The notes under the pieces: generated by a model
Told to the model about the DNA's origin: nothing
Seen by the model: the letters and a program-made list of their open reading frames with translations, nothing else
Database searches by the model: none
Origin: Microcaldota archaeon
GTDB lineage: Archaea > Micrarchaeota > Micrarchaeia > Micrarchaeales > Micrarchaeaceae
DNA length: 64,000 nucleotides
Direction: 5' to 3'
NCBI GenBank assembly: GCA_021817565.1
Contig: JAKAUP010000003.1
Span: forward strand, 124,001 to 188,000
Made by a program: the position numbers and the translations under genes
In this document: positions 29,190-36,680 of the stretch, one piece after another
Layout of the letters: the number at the start of each line of letters is the position of its first letter
Numbering within the stretch: position 1 is the stretch's first letter

Positions 29190-30179
29190 ATGCGCGCCAG
29201 AAACGAAATGATAGCTGCTGTATTCCTTGGAGCTATGAGCGCTTCCGGAGTTGTGCGTACGCCTCATGAATTGCCGAGACCTGCAATAGGCGTTGTCCGT
29301 TCTAGCGAGACTTTTTCTACAGGACATACATCTTTGCATTATGATCTGAGGCATATTTCTGGAATATCTGGATATGTGGAGTCAGTGAATGGGGGAGATG
29401 TGGGTTTTAAGGACATTACGCCGAAAATAGGGATGGGCAGCCTGCAATTCATAACCTTTATGGCTGCGGGATCGGATAAGAGGGAGGATTTCTTTGGGGT
29501 GCAAAGCGTAATTACAGTGTTGGCAGTAGTTAAAGGCGCAGACAAAGCGAAAGGCTATGTGATAATACCGGATGTGGAGATATACCAGTTCAAAAATAAC
29601 AAACAAGCGCAGATCTCGGAAAAGATAAGCGGTTGGGGGCATCTGTACAGCAGGGGGATAAAGAATGAGGAGTATATGTGTTATTCAAAACCCCTAGGGG
29701 TAAAGGCGGGGGAATTTTCGGGCAAACTTTCAATACGTGTAAAACTGAGGGATGGCGTAGCTAACCTTTTCTTCAGCCAGAGGATAGGCAGCGATACGCT
29801 CTCAATAGACGATGTAAATATAGGCTCTCCGGGCGAGTTCAGCTACGCAAAGATAATATCAGACCCGAAAGAGAGGATAAACATAGAGGGAGGTTACGTT
29901 GGCGCAGAAGACAATGCGGCCTTCATCCCTTCCGACAAGCGCTTCCATGAAAAGTTATGGATGAGCGATAATGGCAAGGCAGTAAATGTAGTGCCGGTAA
30001 GCCTGCGTGAAGACAATACCGAAGAGAAGGCGGAAGGCATGATGGCTGTAGAACGTTCCGGAAAGGTAATATTCACAGACGGGTTGGGACCGCAACCAAC
30101 TGCAGTAGCAATTGCGTCGTTGAGGAAGGATATGAAGGTGTACAACAGGACCACCGGTAAGAAATCCAAAAATTTCTGA
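29190..30179 (+). CDS. Hypothetical protein
   Basis: 329-codon ORF with host-like codon use; no recognised motif. Confidence 0.5.
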   Translation: MRARNEMIAAVFLGAMSASGVVRTPHELPRPAIGVVRSSETFSTGHTSLHYDLRHISGISGYVESVNGGDVGFKDITPKIGMGSLQFITFMAAGSDKREDFFGVQSVITVLAVVKGADKAKGYVIIPDVEIYQFKNNKQAQISEKISGWGHLYSRGIKNEEYMCYSKPLGVKAGEFSGKLSIRVKLRDGVANLFFSQRIGSDTLSIDDVNIGSPGEFSYAKIISDPKERINIEGGYVGAEDNAAFIPSDKRFHEKLWMSDNGKAVNVVPVSLREDNTEEKAEGMMAVERSGKVIFTDGLGPQPTAVAIASLRKDMKVYNRTTGKKSKNF

Positions 30180-30263
30180 TATTTAAAGTAAATGGGCATT
30201 TCGTCTTTCAACGAATAACAAAACGTCGCTTTTAAATGATCGCTACTATGGTGTAGCGATTTT

Positions 30264-31814
30264 ATGGAAATAGAAAAAAAAGCTGCGGAGAGAGTAGGCA
30301 TTTCTTATTTGGGGGTAGAAGCACCGTACACAACATTCTCGGCTGAGGAGCTGGGAAAGGCGATAGAACAGGATCCGGATAAGATAAAGAAGGGCTTGGG
30401 TATTAGAAGTATGAAATGGCCCGCATATTCCCAGAACAACAGCACGATGGCTGCGCAGGCACTATACGCTTTCATACAGAAACTGGAGAAGGATCCAGAA
30501 CTCAAGAAGAAGTTTTTTGAAGAACCGCCGAGGCGCATATTCTATGCCACTGAGAGCAATTCCGATCAGAGCAGACCTGACGCGATGAGCGCCATACGTA
30601 TGGTATGCAATGAACTAATGAGTGAGAGCAGTGATAATAGAAGGTATGTGAATGTGCTTAGGGGTTGCGATGTAATGCAGGTAACATTCGCATGCGCTGG
30701 CGCAGGCCTCTCCCTTGGAAATGCGTTCGACCACGTAAAGGCTAACGATAAGAGCTCTGCGATAATAATATCGGCGGACACCTCAGTATACGACAATGCG
30801 AGGGCGCCAAACGCAGAGGCGACGCAAGGGTCCGCGGCCACGATAATGTGGGTAACGAGGAATCCGAAACTTGTGGCGCTGAATGGGGATACGATCAGCG
30901 GAACTGCAAACCTGCCAGTATCCGATTTTACCAAGTTCGGGGACCATAGGCCGCTTGTACACGGCAAGTTCTCTGAGATTATGTACATATACCTTGCTGC
31001 GCAGGCTTTTGAAAGCGTGGAGGATCACTACGCTGAGAGAACGGGACACACGATACTTGATGATACGCAGTTCATGGTAACACATGTACCGTTTCCGAAG
31101 CAGGCGCTTTATTACAACTCGGCGCTTTTCGCTCATTACATAAAGCTGAATGGGAATAAGGCCTTGAAAGATGCGGTAGCGCCTCAATCGGATCCTGCTA
31201 ACAACCTCATGAACAGCGTTAGATTCACGAACATAGTATCTGAGATAATAGAAAAAAATAGGGGTTTGCCGGAGGTTGAATTTGAGCATGCAGTAAGATC
31301 AAATGAGCTTCTTCAGGAATACATGAATTGGCTGAGGTCGCTTAGGGCAAAGCCAGAAACCGAACTTTTTGCGAAGAGCCTGCACATAGCCGAGTCATTG
31401 ATGATACCATCCGTAACAGGCAACTCTTATTCAAGCGCGGCGGTGGTTGGACTTGCAAGCACGCTATCTAATGCGGACTTGGAAACATTGCATAGGGGTC
31501 TTGTTGTATTCTACGGCAGCGGCGCCATATCAAAGGTTATACCACTGGACATTGTGGCAAGGGAATTGGAGAAGAACAGGTACATGAACATAAACGTAGG
31601 CGTTGGCGACGAGGTGGTGTATCTTACAGCGGAACACTATAAGGAGATGCATGAGATGTTATTGATGGGAGAGGCAAAGAGGGTCATGTCAGACGTAGAC
31701 CTTTATGAGAAGGATTGCAAACTGCTCGGTGGAAGCGATAAGGTGCCGCCAGGCTTCCATGTGAACAGGTACAACCGTGATGGAACTTCTGATGCCTTCT
31801 ACCTGAGAAGGTAA
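30264..31814 (+). CDS. HMG-CoA synthase, long form
   Basis: GLGIRSMKWP; MQVTFACAGAGLSLG with active Cys; SFSAA-like NSYSSAAVVGLAS; YGSGA. Confidence 0.83.
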   Translation: MEIEKKAAERVGISYLGVEAPYTTFSAEELGKAIEQDPDKIKKGLGIRSMKWPAYSQNNSTMAAQALYAFIQKLEKDPELKKKFFEEPPRRIFYATESNSDQSRPDAMSAIRMVCNELMSESSDNRRYVNVLRGCDVMQVTFACAGAGLSLGNAFDHVKANDKSSAIIISADTSVYDNARAPNAEATQGSAATIMWVTRNPKLVALNGDTISGTANLPVSDFTKFGDHRPLVHGKFSEIMYIYLAAQAFESVEDHYAERTGHTILDDTQFMVTHVPFPKQALYYNSALFAHYIKLNGNKALKDAVAPQSDPANNLMNSVRFTNIVSEIIEKNRGLPEVEFEHAVRSNELLQEYMNWLRSLRAKPETELFAKSLHIAESLMIPSVTGNSYSSAAVVGLASTLSNADLETLHRGLVVFYGSGAISKVIPLDIVARELEKNRYMNINVGVGDEVVYLTAEHYKEMHEMLLMGEAKRVMSDVDLYEKDCKLLGGSDKVPPGFHVNRYNRDGTSDAFYLRR

Positions 31815-31831
31815 AGGGGGGGGGATGAGGT

Positions 31832-32299
31832 TCATTCCTCTATCTCTTTCCCCTTCTTGGATTTCTTTGATTTTATCTTCACCATAGATTTTAGATCAGG
31901 GTAGAGTTTGATCAGATAGCTCTCTGTTATGTATGAGGGCATCTTCAGGTCGGAGAGCACGGAGGATGCGAGATACCTGAGCGCTTCCTTCTCTGCGGCT
32001 GGACTGCCGCTTCCTACAGCTCCCTTCACGCTCCCTTTCAGGATTGCCGCATCGAGCGCGCCGATTCCCTTGCCTTTGATGTTGGCTGATATGCTTTGCG
32101 CAATCTTGTCAAGCGCCTCTGTGTCTATATCGAGATTTGACTTTACCCCGGCATCGGTTATTCTCCTTATACCAGATAGCACAACCGCAATTTCCTCAGT
32201 CTTTGTCTGGGGCGTTATCCTAAGGCGTTTTATTGCGACTATCCCGTCAAGATTGGAGATGAAGTCTATGAACTGGTCTGGGGTATCAGTGACGGTCAT
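31832..32299 (-). CDS. Hypothetical protein, tandem relative of next gene
   Basis: Shares LR(I/V)TP.TK..EI..-L...R with 32304..32666. Confidence 0.55.
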   Translation of the reverse strand: MTVTDTPDQFIDFISNLDGIVAIKRLRITPQTKTEEIAVVLSGIRRITDAGVKSNLDIDTEALDKIAQSISANIKGKGIGALDAAILKGSVKGAVGSGSPAAEKEALRYLASSVLSDLKMPSYITESYLIKLYPDLKSMVKIKSKKSKKGKEIEE

Positions 32300-32303
32300 G
32301 ATA

Positions 32304-32666
32304 TCAGCCTATAAGTTCAAGGAAGCGGCCAGAAATGTAGCACTTCGAGATCTTCTTAAGTTCCGCGTTTCCTGAGCACGCCTTGTCTATCGCGTCTATG
32401 ACTGTTTTGTCTTTAAGCGCTTCTTCGAGTAAGGAAAATACTTTCCCATCCTTGGCCTTCTGAAGGTATTTGGATATGGCCTTGTCTATGGTGGTAGTGG
32501 ATATGCCAAGCACGCCGTATATACATGTATTGACGGAATCGCGCATCTCTGACAGCGATTTTACAATCTCGTCCTTTTTTGTGGATGGCGTTACCCTGAG
32601 TTCATAAGACTGAGATGATTCTTTATACTTGAATCCGAAGTTGGCGTATTTCTGCGGCTCGGCCAA
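32304..32666 (-). CDS. Hypothetical protein, tandem relative of preceding gene
   Basis: LRVTPSTKKDEIVKSLSEMRDSV aligns to LRITPQTKTEEIAVVLSGIRRIT of 31832..32299. Confidence 0.55.
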   Translation of the reverse strand: MAEPQKYANFGFKYKESSQSYELRVTPSTKKDEIVKSLSEMRDSVNTCIYGVLGISTTTIDKAISKYLQKAKDGKVFSLLEEALKDKTVIDAIDKACSGNAELKKISKCYISGRFLELIG

Positions 32667-32670
32667 AGAA

Positions 32671-32883
32671 TCACTTTCCTGGTATGTAATACAATGATTT
32701 CCCGTCCTTGGAAAGTTTGCTTACCTTTCCGGACTTTGAGAGGTGGTCAAGTGCGTTTGAAACCACTCCGCGTGGCCTGCTGCACTTTGCGGATATCTCA
32801 GTAAGGGCCTTTGCGCTCTGCTCATTCTTAGCATTGAGCGCCTTGATTGCTTCGGTTATCGCCTTCTCCTCGTTCTGCATCAT
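32671..32883 (-). CDS. Small winged-helix protein
   Basis: TEISAKCSRPRGVVSNALDHLSKSGKVSKLSKDGKSLYYIPGK; start moved to internal ATG because upstream overlaps L40e. Confidence 0.6.
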   Translation of the reverse strand: MMQNEEKAITEAIKALNAKNEQSAKALTEISAKCSRPRGVVSNALDHLSKSGKVSKLSKDGKSLYYIPGK

Positions 32884-32891
32884 TATCACGA

Positions 32892-33044
32892 CTACTTCTT
32901 CACGCGCTTCGACTTGCGTTTGGGTCTCAGTACATGGTATCCGCACTTCCTGCACTTTATGCTTCCCGCCTTGTTCCTGGCTTTGCACCTGAGGCAGATG
33001 CGAACCTTTGAAAGCTCGGATTCAACAATAGCAAACTTTGCCAT
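32892..33044 (-). CDS. Ribosomal protein L40e (missed by ORF track)
   Basis: MAKFAIVESELSKVRICLRCKARNKAGSIKCRKCGYHVLRPKRKSKRVKK; CxxC...CxxC zinc ribbon. Confidence 0.88.
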   Translation of the reverse strand: MAKFAIVESELSKVRICLRCKARNKAGSIKCRKCGYHVLRPKRKSKRVKK

Positions 33045-33178
33045 AAGACTTCACTTAAGATTAAAGACAGAGAATATAGATACAGTAAGATATAAAAGTA
33101 TTTATGCGGACAGCGAATCGGGCAGGAGAGGAAAAGGGATATGCGGGTTATTTATTGTTTGAGGCTGATTATGCTATC

Positions 33179-33442
33179 ATGAGACACATCAGACATGATA
33201 GGAACCATCCGTATGAGGTAAAGCTAGGAGATCTTCCTGGCATAAAGAACATAACAAACGACCCGAAAGTGCTGAATTATGCGACTTACATATGCGCATG
33301 CGGACTTTCGAAGCACAAGCCTTTCTGCGACGGGAGCCATGCAAAGACAAAAAACGAGGAGCCAGGAAAGTTGTACTTGTACGATAAAGATGGGAACAGG
33401 TTCGAAGGAGAGGATAAGGACATCCCGAACGAGTACGAATAG
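33179..33442 (+). CDS. CDGSH iron-sulfur domain protein
   Basis: YATYICACGLSKHKPFCDGSHA (CxC...CDGSH); start inferred. Confidence 0.87.
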   Translation: MRHIRHDRNHPYEVKLGDLPGIKNITNDPKVLNYATYICACGLSKHKPFCDGSHAKTKNEEPGKLYLYDKDGNRFEGEDKDIPNEYE

Positions 33443-33474
33443 GTAGGTTTTTATAAGGGTTTAAAGAATACGAA

Positions 33475-34602
33475 TTGATGCAGAACGATCAGGTCGTAAA
33501 CCCTTATGAGGTAAAGGGGAATATAGATTACGCGGAGGTAGCGAAGCGTTTTGGGGTAACGATAATAGACGAGCAGCTGAAGGAGAGGATAAGGAGGAAT
33601 GCGGGAGGAGAACTCCACTTTATGATAAGAAGGGGAATATTCTATTCCCAAAGGGACATGGGCTGGCTGCTGGACGAGTACGAGAAGAAGAACAGGTTCT
33701 ACATATACACAGGCATAGCCCCTTCCGGAGCTATGACAATAGGGCATCTTATCCCATTCGAGCTCACAAGATGGCTTCAGGAGAAGTTTGACGCAGACGT
33801 TTACATACAGATACCTGATGAGGAGAAGTTTCTTGACAAGAAGAAGAACCTTACCTTGGAAAAGACGCACGAACTATCATATGACGATGCGGCAAACATA
33901 ATAGCGATGGGGTTCAAGAAGGGAAAGACAAGGATATTCCTGGACACGGAGTACTCAAAGACGCTTTACAGGAACGCGGTAAGGGTAGCAAGAGGGATAA
34001 CCTTTTCCATGATAAAGGATGCGTTTGGGTTCACTACGGAGGATAATGTAGGACGTATATTCTATACAAGCATGCAGGCAGTGCCGGCTTTCCTGAAATC
34101 GGTGGAGGAGGGAAGGAATGTGCCTTGCCTCATACCTCTTGCGATAGACCAGGACGTGCATTTTAGGATAGCGAGGGATTCGATAGCGAAGCTGGGTTAT
34201 TACAAACCGGCAAGCATCCAGTCAAAGTTCCTCCCAGGGCTGAGCGGGAAGGCGAAGATGTCAGCGAGCGATCCGGCAGACACGATATACCTGAACGATG
34301 ATGAGAGTACGGTCAGAAAGAAGATATTCAAGGCGTTCACTGGGCAGCAGGCAACAGCGGAACTGCAGAAGAAGCATGGGGGAAATCCGGATGTGTGCGT
34401 AATATGCCAGTATTATCGTTATTTCTTTGAACAGGATGATAAGAAGCTAGAGAAAATATTCGAGGCTGAGAGATCAGGAAGCATGCTGGCGGGAGAACAT
34501 AAGGAGGCGCTCGCAGACACGATAGTAGAATATCTGAAGAAACAGAAGGAAAAGAAGGAAAAGGCACTCAAGGAGATGGACAAGTTCATTGTTAGGGATT
34601 AG
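33475..34602 (+). CDS. trpS: Tryptophanyl-tRNA synthetase
   Basis: YTGIAPSGAMTIGHLIPF; SGKAKMSASDP (KMSxS). Confidence 0.92.
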   Translation: MMQNDQVVNPYEVKGNIDYAEVAKRFGVTIIDEQLKERIRRNAGGELHFMIRRGIFYSQRDMGWLLDEYEKKNRFYIYTGIAPSGAMTIGHLIPFELTRWLQEKFDADVYIQIPDEEKFLDKKKNLTLEKTHELSYDDAANIIAMGFKKGKTRIFLDTEYSKTLYRNAVRVARGITFSMIKDAFGFTTEDNVGRIFYTSMQAVPAFLKSVEEGRNVPCLIPLAIDQDVHFRIARDSIAKLGYYKPASIQSKFLPGLSGKAKMSASDPADTIYLNDDESTVRKKIFKAFTGQQATAELQKKHGGNPDVCVICQYYRYFFEQDDKKLEKIFEAERSGSMLAGEHKEALADTIVEYLKKQKEKKEKALKEMDKFIVRD

Positions 34603-34605
34603 TGA

Positions 34606-36189
34606 ATGCAGGACGGAGAGATTTCTGAGGAGCAGATAGGGATAAGGACTGCGAGGAAGGGCACCATATACATCATGGGAAGGCTGCTCTCTGCAGCATC
34701 CACCCTTGCGATACTGATATTCCTTACCAGGTATCTGGGAGCGGCTGAATACGGACTGTATGCGATAGCGGCTGCTTTCACAAGCGTCTTGGGGATGTCG
34801 GGCAACTTTGGGCTGGGAACCGGCACAAGGAAGAGGCTGCCAGAATTGGAGAGTAGGAAGGATGTTTCAAGGCATGTGGCAACAACCTACTTCATAGCGC
34901 TGTTGGCATCTGGGCTGATAATGCTCTTAGGCATTGGAATAAGCGGGTACATAGCTGTAAACGTATACAAGAACGCCTCCCTTTACATACCTCTCATCAT
35001 AGCATCAATCACAGTGGTGCTTTCCGTAATATACAACGTCTCTAATTCGGTGCTGGTAGGTTTGGACAAGGTGAAGCAAGCGTCAATATGCAACATCATA
35101 TACGCATTCGCGCAGCTTGTGGGAGTTGTGCTGCTTGTCCTGCTTGGATTCTCAATAGAGGGAGCTCTGGCAGGGCTGGCGATAGGGCTTGCCGTAGGGA
35201 CATTGGTTGCATTATTCTACATAGTGCGTTCGAAGAAGGTTGATGTTTCAAGGCCATCATTGAAACTGGGAAGGAAGATGCTGGGGTTCTCGCTGCCAAT
35301 AATGGTATCGAATGTGGCGTATGTTGGCATAGCAAACCTGGCGATAGACTTATTGGGAATAGTTGTAGCGCCGAACATAGTGGGAAGTTTTGGGGCGGCG
35401 TACAAGTTGGGGAAGACGTTTGACCTGATATTGGTCTCATCGACGTTCGTACTGCTCCCTGCGCTGAGCAAGGCCTTCTCTGATCCAAGTTTGTCGAAGA
35501 AGATATCAGAGATATATAACACAAGCATCTTTTACCTGATAATGCTGGTGTTGCCAGTGCTTGTCTTCCTTATAACTTCAGCAAAATACATAACGCGCAT
35601 ACTCTTCTCTGGAGCGTATCCGTACAGCGGCATCTACTTTGCGCTGATATCAGTAGGTATAACAATACAGGTAATAAGCAGTTTTGCGGGGACGCTGATA
35701 ATAAGCCATGGAAACACGAAGAGGTTCATGAAGTACCAGTTAATTGGGGTGATGGCGGAGTTTATCCTGCTTGTACTGCTCATACAGAGATTCGATGCGT
35801 ATGGAGTGATACTCTCAATCTTCATAATAGGTCCGCTGCTGATAAACTATATGTATATAAGGATGCTGAGAAATGAGTTCAAAATAAGGTTGGACTACGG
35901 AAAGATAGGAAAGCTGTTCACGCTTGCACTGGCGACATGGTTGATAGTAACGATCCTGAACTATTACGCAACAGGCATAAGTTACTTTACGGTGCTCCTG
36001 GATTTCGTGGCGGTAGTGCTCATATACCCGCCGCTGCTGATACTGACAGGATCGGCGAACAGCAAGAACATGGACTTCGTAGGAAGGATGACAAAAGGAC
36101 TGCCCATATTAGGAAGTTTTATGGCAGGGATAGTAAGGTACGCAACATTGTTCTCAAGTGAGGAGAGGGAAGGAAAAGCAAAACAGTAG
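34606..36189 (+). CDS. Polysaccharide flippase (MOP/Wzx-like)
   Basis: 12-14 hydrophobic segments; FLTRYLGAAEYGLYAIAAAFTSVL. Confidence 0.82.
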   Translation: MQDGEISEEQIGIRTARKGTIYIMGRLLSAASTLAILIFLTRYLGAAEYGLYAIAAAFTSVLGMSGNFGLGTGTRKRLPELESRKDVSRHVATTYFIALLASGLIMLLGIGISGYIAVNVYKNASLYIPLIIASITVVLSVIYNVSNSVLVGLDKVKQASICNIIYAFAQLVGVVLLVLLGFSIEGALAGLAIGLAVGTLVALFYIVRSKKVDVSRPSLKLGRKMLGFSLPIMVSNVAYVGIANLAIDLLGIVVAPNIVGSFGAAYKLGKTFDLILVSSTFVLLPALSKAFSDPSLSKKISEIYNTSIFYLIMLVLPVLVFLITSAKYITRILFSGAYPYSGIYFALISVGITIQVISSFAGTLIISHGNTKRFMKYQLIGVMAEFILLVLLIQRFDAYGVILSIFIIGPLLINYMYIRMLRNEFKIRLDYGKIGKLFTLALATWLIVTILNYYATGISYFTVLLDFVAVVLIYPPLLILTGSANSKNMDFVGRMTKGLPILGSFMAGIVRYATLFSSEEREGKAKQ

Positions 36190-36241
36190 AAACAGAAAGA
36201 GAAATAGAAATAAAAAGTATTCGAAAGAAAGGTTAGAAAGC

Positions 36242-36325
36242 GCCTCGGTAGCTCAACGGCAGAGCGCCTGTCTTGTAACCAAGCAAGAGAACAGGAGGTT
36301 GAGGGTTCAATTCCCTCTCGGGGCT
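36242..36325 (+). tRNA. tRNA-Thr(TGT) with predicted 12-nt intron at 37/38
   Basis: GCCTCGG/TCGGGGC acceptor, CCTGT/ACAGG anticodon stem, BHB CTTG/CAAG with bulges TAA and AGA; intron 36278..36289. Confidence 0.9.
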
Positions 36326-36476
36326 ATACTTCATATAGAGGAAATTAAGGTATTTCCTCTGCGCCAGCTTCGGGCGATGACCTAAAAGGCCCTCCCGTAG
36401 TAGAATTAGGTCGTATAAACTTCAAAATTTCATGGGCAAATATTTACATACCTAGGACATAGTCCACGCTCTCCAT

Positions 36477-36620
36477 TTGGATAAAGAAAAAGACGCGGCA
36501 TTTGTAATATTTAATATTGGAGATAATGAGTTTTTCTTAATAAAAGATATGGCTCTTGCAAAACTGCTAAAACCGGATATACTTGAAAGACGTAGAAGAC
36601 TTAATCTTTCAGCTAATTAA
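36477..36620 (+). CDS. Small ORF upstream of restriction-modification gene
   Basis: TTG-start 47 aa: MDKEKDAAFVIFNIGDNEFFLIKDMALAKLLKPDILERRRRLNLSAN. Confidence 0.3.
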   Translation: MDKEKDAAFVIFNIGDNEFFLIKDMALAKLLKPDILERRRRLNLSAN

Positions 36621-36680
36621 GATATTTAAGGCTTGACTACTAAGCAAATTATATGGAGTCTGGCTTATTTGTGATTAGGT

